DNA of 64,000 bases from Akebia trifoliata (GCA_017979445.1 CM030717.1:13068086-13132085); one strand, 5' to 3'. Positions 22,471-33,159 are shown, counted from the first letter of the stretch. Notes: a model not told the origin generated them from the letters alone. Translations and numbers: made by a program.

Positions 22471-23081
22471 TGTATAGGCCAAGTCTTGGAAGATATATGA
22501 GAGACAAATGTCGCGCACAACAAGATTTTTTCTTTTTTTTTTCTTTGGGGAATCAAAATCACCTTTCTCCATCCAATTTCTTGCAACTCATCTCAACCAT
22601 CCATCCGATTTCTTGAGATCCATTTAGTTTAATTAGGTCTTGACTTCTAATGTCGAAACCCCATCTAATATGGCCAAGCTTCAATCCATGGAGCTAATAT
22701 ATCGGCCAAAATCCCATGGGACAAAGTAACTAGGCCAAGTCATGTCCCATGAGAACTAGTAAAATATGCCTGATCTGATTGATCGGAACCCTACAAAACA
22801 GATAGTTTGGATTGTTCGAGTACAATACTAAAGCCAACCCACCATTTGGCCGGTACCACACATTCAAAGAGAACAACAATTACATTTGGAGCAATTGAAA
22901 AGTAGAGAGTGTGATAGGAGGGTAAGTACCAAAGGAGGTGTAATGGCCTACAAGTGCATGACTGCCCCAACCTTTATAACAAGAGGGAGATCTCATCATA
23001 AGGATCAGATCCTTATTTGCATAAATTGATACTAAAGAAATCTACTCTGCAATTTTATTTTATTTTTGGTGTTCAAGGAAC
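22471..23081. other. Intergenic, nothing recognised
   Basis: No gene or bounded repeat was identified. Confidence 0.35.
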
Positions 23082-23084
23082 TAA

Positions 23085-23372
23085 CACTACGTGAAAACTG
23101 AAAAATTCGATAGAAAAAATTGACAGGTCAAGACTCACAAATTTTAGAAAATGAATTTTGACAGACTAGGACAGTTGAAATTCTAGATATTCTTAGATTT
23201 GACGGCTTAAAACTGTCGAATTTCTCCCATCCTTTATTAATTTGACAGTTTCGACCTGTTGAAAAAAAAAATTGACAATGAAAATTTGACGCCAATTTGA
23301 CCCCTTTGTCTGTCAAATTTTATGAAATTTAACAGTGCAAGACTGTCAAATTTGGATTTTTTTCACATTGTG
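23085..23372. mobile_element. CACTA MITE, 288 bp, TSD taa
   Basis: It starts CACTACGTGAAAACTGAAAA and ends TTTTTTTCACATTGTG, inverted CACTA-type ends, flanked by the perfect 3-bp duplication taa (23082-23084 and 23373-23375). Inside are alternating TTTGACGG and CCGTCAAA-type subterminal motifs like those of the 13.6-21.3 kb element. The family is probably a deletion derivative mobilised by the same transposase. Confidence 0.85.
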
Positions 23373-23375
23373 TAA

Positions 23376-23756
23376 CTAGACCACCCAAGAATCTTTGGTA
23401 GAGATTCTTAGTAGACACCACACTGATGTCGGAGCAATCGAAATGTACAAATTGGAGAAAAAAGGAACAATCATCGGAGGAAATCAGATTTACGAGATCG
23501 CATTTGGAAACACATATCTCAAGACTTGTGATGTAAAAAGATTCCACAACGTGTCTGATAGACTGTCTCTCCCCATATGTTTTAGTCATTTTGAGGGATG
23601 ATCAAAATAAGGGATGAATATTAATTTGGTCTTTGTCCACCTATTGGTGGACCCGCACAACAAAATTGTTTTTCTCGATTGGATTTTGAACATTTCTGGT
23701 CTCACGATGGAGCCCAATAATTTTTCCATGTGCCTTATCCATTGCTCTTTGGAAGG
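23376..23756. other. Short intergenic stretch with unassigned frame
   Basis: A 68-codon plus-strand frame (23395-23601) has normal-looking composition but no motif, partner exon or start context that supports a gene. Confidence 0.3.
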
Positions 23757-23765
23757 TAAATGAAA

Positions 23766-24235
23766 GTGAAAATTACTTAATGCACCTTAGGGTGGGGACT
23801 TCTTGAATGCACCCTGACTTTTGGTGGTAACTTAATTACCCAATTGGTAAAATTTTCTTCTTTTTTTTAATGCCCCCTCACCAGTCACCCCAATAAAATG
23901 TTAAAACCAAATCATTGAGATTAACAATTCGGATCGTTGAGATCCATCATTCAAATGATTCAGATCGATCATTTAAATGGTCGATCACAATGATTTGAAT
24001 TGTTGATCTCAATGATTCATGTTCAATCATCGACATTAATGATTTATAATTGCTGATTATGGTGGTTCTAAAGATTGATCTCAAAGATTTGAATCTTCCA
24101 TCTCACCAATTGAAATGGGGTGAGGAGCATTAAGAAAATAAAATGTTTATTAACTGGATTATCAAGTTATACTACCCAAAAGTTAGGAGTACTTAGAAAG
24201 AAATCCCTCCATCGGGTTTATTAAGTAATTTTCCC
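23766..24235. mobile_element. MULE-type MITE, 470 bp, near-perfect 9-bp TSD
   Basis: The termini GTGAAAATTACTTAATGCACC and (inverted) GGGAAAATTACTTAATAAACC extend as imperfect inverted repeats over about 85 bp. The flanks taaatgaaa (23757-23765) and taattgaaa (24236-24244) agree at 8 of 9 positions. The interior (23905-24110) is made of short GATC/TCAATGATT-based palindromic repeats. No coding sequence. Confidence 0.8.
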
Positions 24236-24244
24236 TAATTGAAA

Positions 24245-24897
24245 AGTTTAAAACAAAATAAAAACAATGCCGAAAAGCGTTATAAGTTGCCGTATAACGC
24301 TTATTTGGTGACTAGGTCAAGATCAAAAAATTAGGTTAATGGGCCCTGATAGTATACACCTGGCACTTCTAATATAAGTTCTAATGGGTCGTTAAACAGA
24401 AGACATTTTGGGCGATAAAGAGATCAATTGGGCGTGAAAGCCGTCTAACCCTTCCTGGCCCATTAGAAAAATAAGACTTGGGCTACTACTTATGAGGAGT
24501 TAGTTTTCTAAGAATATTTTATTTTATTATGTTATATTCAAAATAGTCTTAGTTAATATTTTATATTATAAAAGTTCCTTACAATATAAAAATAATAAAA
24601 TATGATATAAATTAAATTATTTATTTTAAAAAATTATTCTTTTATTTAAAATTTTATTCATACACAAATCCTTAGTTTTGTAAAACATGTGTTCTTGTCT
24701 ACTAGTTAGAGCACCTCCAAAGGATATGGCATCTGAGGGTAGTAATGCCAGATTTTTGCATGTCAACAAAAAATTGTGCTCCAATGAATGTGCTAAAAAT
24801 TGTCTCAAATATAAGAATGTTATATTTTATGTCAAATTTGACATTGAATTTAAGATATTTTAAAATATAGAAAAGTATTTTTTGGGTTAAATTGAAA

Positions 24898-24899
<2 letters not shown>
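24245..24899. other. Intergenic, AT-rich
   Basis: No gene. The 92- and 60-codon minus-strand frames here include TA-repeat translation and are not credible. Confidence 0.35.
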
Positions 24900-24937
<38 letters not shown>

Positions 24938-25195
24938 ATGGCCAACTTTTTGGCAAACTTTTTGGCAAAACATTTTTCAAAACATGAGTTAGAGGTTTTG
25001 GAATGGGCTGATTTTTGGTGAGGATGATCTCTACGGTGAGGAGATCATCATCACCAAAAATCAGCCTATTCCAAAACTTCTAACCCCATCAAAAACAGTT
25101 TACAAAAAGTGGATGGTCCACGATTTTTCAGCTTATAAACATGGGTTAGAAGTTTTGGAATGGGCTGATTTTTGGTGAGGATGATCTCTACCAAA
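24900..25195. mobile_element. Truncated double-hairpin MITE after (TA)n
   Basis: After a (TA)n tract (24906-24934) the sequence CAATGGCCAACTTTTTGGCAAAC and the GGAATGGGCTGATTTTTGGTGAGGATGATC hairpin mark a unit of the 28.8-32.9 kb family. The second hairpin stops after its first arm at about 25195, so the right part is lost. Confidence 0.75.
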
Positions 25196-25379
25196 TATAT
25201 ACATTGTTTTTAAATAAAGCATTTGAGAGATATGTGCCAAATATAATTTTTTTCTTCACTTTATTATTTTTAAAAATGAAATTGAGAGGCAAACATGGTT
25301 CAAATCTTAGTTTGATATCTTGTTTATGGAAAATATCGAGTTGTCTTGTCCGAGTCAACTTGTCTTGAGTAAGATAAAT

Positions 25380-26580
25380 CATTTAACTTGACTTACTGAA
25401 GACACCACAATTTGAACAGGCCCCCACTTGAAATGATCCAAAAAATTGGTTCTTTTTAATAAAATTCGTCCATGGGTCTAAAAAGTCCAAATCGTTGAAA
25501 CTCAACATTTTGATCAAATCGAAAGTTCGCAAGACTCCTAAAGGTCTAATGGACTCACAATGAGACTTTGCATGCCCCCCACCTTCTTCATCTTTCACTG
25601 CTCCACTCTCGGATCCGAAACTACCCCAAACCCGCTTAAAGCCCACCAACCTTCAATTCGCAAACAAATCATTTTCACCTTACTCAACTTAACCTAACCC
25701 TAACTCCAACTCCATATAACTCAAACCCTAAAACTCACTTACCTTCAAAATCCTATCCTAAAATAAAATCATAATCAATCCCAACAACTTAAAAACCTAA
25801 GCCCAACATATCAAGGCCCACACCCATATCCATAATCATAATTTACAAATCACTACCGACAAACCACTATCCAAATCAATCAATCAACATTTGATCATCA
25901 AATGAGACAATTTTCTTACTACAACCCACCTCCCAAAAATCATTCTACCCAACTTAACCCATGACTTTTCTCTAACAAAATTACCACCTATACTACTACC
26001 TACACTCTATGTCATAAACCTAACCCATCACCTTTCTTTAATAAAATAATCTACCCACATCACAACCCACATCATTTTCTCATCATTCCCTTCAAACTCA
26101 TCCTTACAAACCATCATCACACTCATTCTACCCAATCCATCCATCCAAATACTCCATCTCTATACATTTTGGACACATGTCACTACATCCCTCACCCTCG
26201 TAAAACCTAACCATCTAATCCTTTACACAACCCATTATTTCAATCAAACACCACACCCCTTCATCTCACCAAACACTCAACCTAAATGGGTTGAGAAATC
26301 TAACATATTTGGATTAAAAGTTACCCATTTACTTCCCCTTCTACAAATACCCTTCTCTCAACCCTAAATTTTACAATCACCGCCCTCAAACCTCATGTCA
26401 TTTCTTACCTTTCTACATTTTCACTTCATCCTACCTTCAAAAGTAATCATTAACACCTATAAATATGTCCCCCCACCTTCTAAAAAAAAACACCAAGTTT
26501 AAAAAAAATCCCTCAACTTTCTTATACTCAACTCATATCTTCTTTCATTATTTCTTCACTTTAATAAATATATTTTTATA
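25380..26580. other. C-rich, G-poor tract without genes
   Basis: From about 25640 to 26560 the plus strand is nearly free of G while C is abundant (phrases such as CCTAACCCTAACTCCAACTCC). No frame is convincing. The block may be the LTR or 5' part of a gypsy-type element (see 26580-27430), but this is inference. Confidence 0.45.
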
Positions 26581-27430
26581 ATTCTACTAAGGACTCAAGA
26601 AGAAGAAAAAAATGAACAAGGGAAGATAAGGAATACCAAGTCTTAAGGTAGGGTTGAGGATAACGTTGCATTCCTCCCGTCTATCACCCTCTTCTATCTT
26701 CCCTTTCTCCTTTTTATTTTATTTTAACAAACCTCCAAGATATAGTGTTTCTCTTCCCCTATCTCTAGTAGATCGAACTTTGATTTGATTGAAAATATAA
26801 GGGTTGTAACCACCTTCAAAAGAAAATCATTTTAAATCTTAAAACACTCTTTACCCACACCTCGTTTAATTCGTTTTGAGGCAATCAATATTTGGTTCCT
26901 TTTAAACCCATGATAATGGACTTGCAACCATTAGCTAATATTCAAAAAATATATATATATATATACATGTTGTTTTCAAGGCTAGATTTTCATAAAGATC
27001 ATCTCCTTTAATAAGATGATCCCTATAATCCGAATCAATAATAAATATATTCTTAGGGAGCAAGTTGTCAATCAGTTGACTTTTTTTATTTATTTCGTTT
27101 TATTCGAAAATGACCAAGTTACTTTTGAGGTTATCACCAACTGATGGAGAGAAATGAGTGCTTAGTACCTTTCCATTTTTCTAATCAAACCGTTTACCTA
27201 GATCTTAGGTGGATCGGTGTTTTATCCGTATGAGGATCACTAAACACCAAAATCACTCTTTCAAAAAAAAAATGCATTTCAAGTGACCATTCACACCTTT
27301 CTATAAAAAAGGAATGGTGACAACTTCAAATCGTCGTAGAGGTGATATTTGGAAATTGAAAATTACACATCTACACTTATAATTATTTATTCATATATAT
27401 GTTTATATAACTAACTATATTTCTTTTATA
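26581..27430. other. Possible gypsy LTR 3' portion
   Basis: The segment ending GGAATGGTGACAACTTC at about 27312-27330 resembles the zone next to the primer-binding site of some plant gypsy elements (GGTGGCGACTC). No protein domains follow, so this is only a hint of a solo LTR spanning part of 25.4-27.3 kb. A short (TA)n lies at 26947-26964. Confidence 0.25.
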
Positions 27431-27432
27431 TA

Positions 27433-27660
27433 AAATAAGGTAGATTAGAAGATGTTTAGTAACAAAATCATATTTTGTTCATATAATAAATATTTTAATT
27501 CTAAAAAAATTAATAATTTTAATTAAAATATACAAAATCCCAGTTGAATTGGTCAAGTTATACTGATTTGGCCTATATTTTCCAAATATTGTTAGATGAT
27601 TTTCATATATCATCTGAATCATCTTGTTTACCTCGTGAGATAGTGTGAAGCTTAAGACAC
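27433..27660 (+). repeat. Dispersed repeat, copy 2 (pair with 13083-13330)
   Basis: Direct-orientation match to 13083-13330 starting AATAAGGTAGATTAGAAGAT. Ends are undefined. Confidence 0.5.
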
Positions 27661-27753
27661 CATGTAAATTTATTGTAAACGATTATGAGATTACTCGAGC
27701 AAGATGTTGAACAAGATTTGAAACAATAGAAAAAAATATAGCATTTCCATTAA

Positions 27754-28331
27754 GGGTATGTTGATTGCATGTAAAGTGTCTTTCCATGGAATTTGAAATC
27801 CATGAAAAAAAAATGGCGAAAAATAGGTAGGGTTGGAAACTCAAATTTTGATTCTTTGATTTTACTTGGATAAAATCAAAGAAAAAATATTTGAGGAAGA
27901 TGAAGAAGAAGAATAAGAGGAGGAGGAGATGAGAGGAAAATGAGAGGTTTGGGGTGGAGAAGAAGAGGCTTGGGGAGAGGGAGGATGAGGAAGAATAAGA
28001 AAAAGAAGAAGAAGAGGAGGAGAGAGTGAGAGAGAGTGAGAGAGAGAAGGGTGACCGGTGACGGAGATGACGATGGTGTGACAACAGTGAACAAAATGAC
28101 TGTAATGGTGGCTATGGAGGTGGTAGTGATGGAGCAGAAGAAGATATGGAATTAGGATTTTAATTTGGGATGGAAAAAATGTGTGGATTTCATTTTTTCA
28201 CCTACATACATATCCAAGATTTGTGGGACTTTAAGAGTAGGGTGAAAAATTATTTTTCATGTAAAACTGATATTAAACACATGAAAAATGTCATTTTCCA
28301 CCCTATTTTTCTTATGCAATTAAACATACCC
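27754..28331. mobile_element. PIF/Harbinger-like MITE, 578 bp, TSD taa
   Basis: The ends are GGGTATGTTGATTGCATG and, inverted, GGGTATGTTTAATTGCATA, flanked by the perfect trinucleotide taa (27751-27753 and 28332-28334). A 3-bp TWA duplication and GG-starting ends fit PIF/Harbinger. The centre (27890-28075) is a purine-rich GAAGAGGAGG tract. Its minus-strand translation (133 and 72 codons, Ser/Leu/Phe runs) is an artefact. Confidence 0.8.
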
Positions 28332-28334
28332 TAA

Positions 28335-28759
28335 AGTTGCTCTTAGATCTTGATTTATGAAAAGATTTGACGGCTCTCCAATCCTAGACTCTTGAAACAT
28401 CAATTGCGCTTTGATCCCAAAAAAGGATGTCCCATATAGGCATTTACCCATCTCGCATATAACAATTTCAAACTCTTCCCTTCACTTAGCTTGACACAAA
28501 AAGACTTTTCAGATTGAAGTCCCAATCAGGGCTGAAGTGCATCAAGTTATTATTGTTATGGCCGTACTTTGTTGATTGGTTGATTCTCAAAATCATCTCC
28601 GGAGGCAATAAAAAAAAAGCCTTCAGGGCCACAAATGAATAGGAAGTGGGCCAGGTAAAAACCAATTCTATGAATCTCTAAAGACACGGCTATGGTTTAT
28701 GGGCCGGCAAATATCGAAATACAGCAAAGCAGGAAATAAGTGCCACGCCACAGTTGGGT
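28335..28759. other. Intergenic, nothing recognised
   Basis: No gene or bounded repeat was identified between the Harbinger MITE and the MITE cluster. Confidence 0.35.
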
Positions 28760-28768
28760 GAGATATAT

Positions 28769-29149
28769 GGGTCCCGTTCGCCACCCTTAGTTTTACCACA
28801 CACTTTAACAAACGCATTTTGTCTTACATGGGTTAGAAGTTTCGGAATGAGCTGATTTTTGGTGAGAATGATCTCTATGGTGAGGAGATCATCCTCACCA
28901 AAAATCAGCTCATTCCAAAACTTCTAACCCCATCAAAATTGATTTACAAAAAATGGACGGTCCACGATTTTTCAACGTGTAAACATGGGGCTAAACATTT
29001 CGGAATGGGCTGATTTTTGGGGAGGATGATCTTCTAATCATAGAGATCATCCTCACCAAAAATCAGCTCATTCCAAAATTTCTAACCCATGTAGGACAAA
29101 AAACGTTTGTTAAAGTGTGTGGTAAAACTTAGGGTGCTGAACATTTCCC
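28769..29149. mobile_element. MITE cluster unit 1 (T subfamily), 381 bp
   Basis: The ends GGGTCCCGTTCGCCACCCTTAG and, inverted, GGGAAATGTTCAGCACCCTAAG lead into the shared TTTTACCACACACTTTAACAAACG. The direct repeat gagatatat (28760-28768 and 29150-29158) is a perfect 9-bp TSD, pointing to a Mutator-like origin. Inside are two consecutive hairpins, each an inverted copy of GGAATGAGCTGATTTTTGGTGAG, separated by a spacer with CCATCAAAATTGATTTAC. Confidence 0.85.
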
Positions 29150-29178
29150 GAGATATATATATACCTATATATATATAT

Positions 29179-29510
29179 GGGTGGCGTTCAAGGGCCAACT
29201 TTTTAGCAAACTTTTTGGCAAAACATTTTTCAAAACATGGGTTAGAGGTTTTGGAATGGGATCATCCTCACAAAAAATCAGCCCATTCCAAAACTTCTAA
29301 CCCATGTTTACAAGTTGAAAAATAATGGACCGTCCATTTTTTATAAACTGTTTTTGATGGGGTTAGAAGTTTTGGAATGGGCTGATTTTTGGTGATGATG
29401 ATCTCCTCACCGTAGAGATCATCCTCACCAAAAATCAGCCCATTCCAAGACCTCTAACCCATGTTTTGAAAAATGTTTTGCCAAAAAGTTTGCTAAAAAG
29501 TTGGCCCTTG
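29179..29510. mobile_element. MITE cluster unit 2 (N subfamily)
   Basis: The ends are GGGTGGCGTTCAAGGGCCAACTTTTTAGC and the inverted TTGGCCCTTG. It shares the double-hairpin core of unit 1, but the outer arms are different, carrying CAAACTTTTTGGCAAAACATTTTTCAAAACATGGG. The first hairpin is shortened. It is flanked by (TA)n on both sides. Confidence 0.85.
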
Positions 29511-29524
29511 TATATATATATATA

Positions 29525-29901
29525 GGGTAGCGTTCAATGGCCTACAGTTTGGCCAACAGTTTGGCAAACACATTTTTCAAAACATGGGTTAGAGGTCTTG
29601 GAATGGGCTGATTTTTGGTGAGGATGATCTCTACGGTGAGGAGATCATCATCACCAAAAATCAGCCCATTCCAAAACTTCTAACCCCATCAAAAATGATT
29701 TACAAAAAATGGACGGTTCACAATTTTTCAACTTGTAAACTGGGGCTAGAAGTTTTGGAATGAGCTGATTTTTGGTGAGGATGATCTCCTCACCGTAGAG
29801 ATCATCCTCACCAAAAATCAGCCCATTCCAAGACCTCTAACCCATGTTTTGAAAAAGTGTTTGCCAAAATATTTGCCAAACTGTTGGCCATTGAACGGGA
29901 C

Positions 29902-29903
<2 letters not shown>
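29525..29903. mobile_element. MITE cluster unit 3 (N subfamily)
   Basis: The ends are GGGTAGCGTTCAATGGCC and the inverted GGCCATTGAACGGGACCC, with the full double-hairpin core. (TA)n on both sides; the right-hand tract is the longest in the cluster (29904-29962). Confidence 0.85.
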
Positions 29904-29962
<59 letters not shown>

Positions 29963-29965
<3 letters not shown>

Positions 29966-30315
29966 GCGTTCAATGGCCAACAGTTTGGCAAACACATTTT
30001 TCAAAACATGGGTTAGAGGTCTTGGAATGGGCTGATTTTTGGTGAGGATGATCTCTACGGTGAGGAGATCATCATCACCAAAAATCAGCCCATTCCAAAA
30101 CTTCTAACCTCATCAAAAATGGTTTACAAAAAATGGACGGTTCACAATTTTTCAACTTGTAAAATGGGGCTAGAAGTTTTGGAATGAGCTGATTTTTGGT
30201 GAGGATAATCTCCTCACCGTAGAGATCATCCTCACCAAAAATCAGCCCATTCCAAGACCTCTAACCCATGTTTTGAAAAAGTGTTTGCCAAACTGTTGGC
30301 CACGGATAGGGACCC
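29963..30315. mobile_element. MITE cluster unit 4 (N subfamily)
   Basis: Nearly identical to unit 3 in core and arms (GTAGCGTTCAATGGCCAACAG to GGCCACGGATAGGGACCC), so units 3 and 4 look like a recent duplication or two very young insertions. Confidence 0.85.
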
Positions 30316-30347
30316 ATATATATATCTATATATATATATATATATAT

Positions 30348-30728
30348 GGGAAATGTTCAGCACCCTAAGTTTTACCACACACTTTAACAAATGTTTTTTG
30401 TCCTACATGGGTTAGAAGTATTGGAATGAGCTGATTTTTTGTGAGGATGATCTCTATGATTAGAAGATCATCCTCCCCAAAAATCAGCCCATTCCGAAAT
30501 GTTTAGCCCCATGTTTATACGTTGAAAAATCGTGGACCGTACATTTTTTATAAATCAATTTTGATGGGGTTAGAAGTTTTGAAATGAGCTGATTTTTGGT
30601 GAGGATGATCTCCTCACCATAGAGATCATCCTCACCAAAAATCAGCTCATTCCGAAACTCCTAACCCATGTAAGACAAAACACGTTTGTTAAAGTGTGTG
30701 GTAAAACTAAGGGTGGCGAACGGGACCC
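30348..30728. mobile_element. MITE cluster unit 5 (T subfamily), inverted
   Basis: The same 381-bp subfamily as unit 1 but in opposite orientation. It begins GGGAAATGTTCAGCACCC and ends GGGTGGCGAACGGGACCC. It is flanked by (TA)n. Confidence 0.85.
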
Positions 30729-30739
30729 TATATATATAT

Positions 30740-31106
30740 GGGGTGGCGTTCAAGGGCCAACTTTTTAGCAAACTTTTTGACAAAACATTTTTCAAAACAT
30801 AGGTTAGAGGTTTTGGAATGGGCTGGTTTTTGGTGAGGATGATCTCTATGGTGAGGAGATCATCATCACCAAAAATCAGCCCATTCCAAAACTTCTAACC
30901 CATGTTTATAAGTTGAAAAATTGTGGACCGTCCATTTTTTATAAACTGTTTTTGATGGGGTTAGAAGTTTTGAAATGGGCTGATTTTTGGTGATGATGAT
31001 CTCCTCACCGTAGAGATCATCCTCACCAAAAATCAGCCCATTCCAAAACCTCTAACCTATGTTTTGAAAAATGTTTTGCTAAAAAGTTGGCCCTTGAACG
31101 CCCCCC
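30740..31106. mobile_element. MITE cluster unit 6 (N subfamily)
   Basis: The ends are GGGTGGCGTTCAAGGGCC and GGCCCTTGAACGCCCCCC, with the double-hairpin core. The hAT element follows after a short (TA)n. Confidence 0.85.
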
Positions 31107-31126
31107 ATATATATATATATATAGGG

Positions 31127-32068
31127 TAGGGCTGTCAACGGATACCTATCCGATCGGATAGTGCTATATCCGAATTCGAATCCGAAAAAAAATGTTGATA
31201 TCCGAATTCGAATTCGAATCCGATCGGATATCTTTAACCAATATTCGAATTCGAATTCGAAAAATATATCGGATATCCGATAATATCCGATTCGATAAAA
31301 ATCCTAATTCGATGTAAAAAAAATCGATTTTCCTAATTTTTTCGACATCAGAAGTTTTACTCTTCAACGTCTTTCATTCTTAAAATCAAATAGGCTTTGA
31401 TTTTTGAAAAAAAAAATGGTTTTAAAATCAAATAAAATTTGATTTTTGAAAAAAAATTTATGAAAAATTTGAATAAAACATAGGGTTTTACTGAGAGAGA
31501 GAGAGAGAGAGAGAGAGATGAAGAAACTACCTGATGCTCGCCGACCGGAGACGATGGCGGTTATGGAACTCGCACGATTGAAAAAAAAGTGGGTTTTAGA
31601 GATACTTTGAGAGAGAGAGAGAGAGAGAGAGAGAGTGAGAGAGTGAAAGAGAGAGAGAGAGTGAGGAAATACCTACCTCGATGTTCGCCGGCCGGAGAAG
31701 AGGGTGCCTGTGGGAGCTTGCACAGTGGAAACCCACGGTAGCTAGGAACGATTGCTGGTTGGATGAGAGAGATTAGAGAAGATAATATTTCGAGTTACAT
31801 TTCGTTGTGAAACTCGAATACACGAGAGCATATATCTATATAAATAACTTTTGTTGTGTAACATGAATACGTAACAGATGTGTTTTTAATCGGAGCGGAT
31901 ATTATCGAATCGGATATCGTAATATCCGAATTCGTATCCGAAATTCATTCGAATGTTAAAATCACATCCGAATCCGAATCCGATATCCGAAAATTTCGGA
32001 TAATATCCGATTTTTCGAATTCGAATTCGAATTCGAATTCGGATTTCGGCTATCCATTGACACCCCTA
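31127..32068. mobile_element. Non-autonomous hAT element, 942 bp, perfect 8-bp TSD
   Basis: The terminal inverted repeats are TAGGGCTGTCAACGGATA and (inverted) TAGGGGTGTCAATGGATA. The perfect 8-bp duplication atataggg (31119-31126, 32069-32076) places it at the left edge of MITE unit 7, so it inserted after that unit. Both subterminal zones are packed with GAATTCGAATTCG and ATCCGATATCCGA palindromes. The centre carries two (GA)n tracts (about 31493-31518 and 31610-31660). No transposase; frames at 31164-31367 and 31880-32074 are translations of the palindromes. Confidence 0.88.
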
Positions 32069-32073
32069 ATATA

Positions 32074-32454
32074 GGGTCCCGTTCGCCACCCTTAGTTTTA
32101 CCACACATTTTAACAAACGCGTTTTGTCTTACATGGGTTAGAAGTTTCGGAATGAGCTGATTTTTGGTGAGGATGATCTCTATGGTGAGGAGATCATCCT
32201 CACCAAAAATCAGCTCATTCCAAAACTTCTAACCCCATCAAAATTGATTTACAAAAAATGTACGGTCCACGATTTTTCAACGTATAAACATGGGGCTAAA
32301 CATTTCGGAATGGGCTGATATTTGGGGAGGATGATCTTCTAATCATAGAGATCATCCTCACCAAAAATCAGCTCATTCCAAAACTTCTAACCCATGTAGG
32401 ACAAAAAACGTTTGTTAAAGTGTGTGGTAAAACTTAGGGTGCTGAACATTTCCC
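32074..32454. mobile_element. MITE cluster unit 7 (T subfamily), 381 bp
   Basis: Same orientation and length as unit 1 and almost the same sequence (GGGTCCCGTTCGCCACCC to GCTGAACATTTCCC). Its first bases were duplicated by the hAT insertion. Confidence 0.85.
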
Positions 32455-32475
32455 ATATATATATATATATATATA

Positions 32476-32850
32476 GGGTAGCGTTCAAGGGCAAACTTTT
32501 TAACAAACTTTTTGGCAAAACATTTTTCAAAACATGGGTTAGAGGTTTTGGAATTGGCTGATTTTTGGTGAGGATGATCTCTACGGTGAGTAGATCATCC
32601 TCACCAAAAATCAGCCCATTCCAAAACTTCTAACCCATGTTTACCAGCTGAAAAATTGTGGACCGTCCATTTTTTGTAAACTGTTTTTGATGGGGTTAGA
32701 AGTTTTGGAATGGGCTGATTTTTGGTGATGATGATCTCCTCACCATAGAGATCATCCTCACCAAAAATCAGCCCATTCTAAAACCTCTAACCCATGGTTT
32801 GAAAAATGTTTTGCCAAAAAGTTTGCTAAAAAGTTGGCCATTGAACGCCC

Positions 32851-32853
<3 letters not shown>
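32476..32853. mobile_element. MITE cluster unit 8 (N subfamily)
   Basis: The ends are GGGTAGCGTTCAAGGGC and TTGAACGCCCCCC, with the double-hairpin core. It is followed by a long (TA)n tract to about 32904, after which BAG 5' flanking DNA begins. Confidence 0.85.
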
Positions 32854-32906
<53 letters not shown>

Positions 32907-33159
32907 AATTTTTGATACAGGTGGGTATATCAAAGCTGTTTCTTAGTTGCTTTTGTTCATTCGTCCAGGTCTCTCGCTCAACTTGAACCCGGCCAACTGT
33001 TTCTCTGTAAAAGACATCTTTACCCGTAAGCCCTCAAACGCCTTTCGTGCTTCCTTGCTTATTCTATACTACTTCTTCATCCATTACAGAAACATCTCAC
33101 CTCTCTCACCCACTTCACCTTTTTTTTTTATTATAAATATTTTTGTTGGTTTGTTGAAG
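32854..33159 (+). promoter_or_regulatory. BAG promoter/5' UTR zone abutting the MITE cluster
   Basis: Only about 255 bp of non-repeat DNA separate the (TA)n after MITE unit 8 from the BAG ATG at 33160. A CT-rich stretch (33080-33125) looks like a plant 5' UTR. An upstream in-frame ATG at 32947 would add 71 residues that resemble translated UTR, so it was not chosen. No TATA box could be told apart from the (TA)n. Confidence 0.4.

Noticed and set aside
23395..23601. A 68-codon plus-strand frame between MITEs
   Set aside because: No recognisable motif or gene context.
27683..28094. Minus-strand proteins of 133 and 72 codons
   Set aside because: They translate a purine-rich tract inside a MITE into Ser/Leu/Phe runs; low complexity.
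29107..32074. Several 60-70 codon frames in the MITE/hAT cluster
   Set aside because: They are translations of hairpins, (TA)n and EcoRI-like palindromes and repeat from unit to unit.
28769..32853. CRISPR-like or satellite array
   Set aside because: Units are 330-381 bp with inverted ends and internal hairpins and alternate between two subfamilies; this is a plant nuclear MITE cluster.
28769..32853. Classification as Micron-type (TA)n-targeting MITEs
   Set aside because: The setting in TA repeats is similar, but the perfect 9-bp duplication at unit 1 and GGG...CCC ends fit a Mutator-like origin better; not settled without copy comparison.
32947..33159. Upstream in-frame ATG for BAG, 71 extra residues
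   Set aside because: The added residues look like translated UTR and the MKK start at 33160 leads directly into the conserved N-terminal region.
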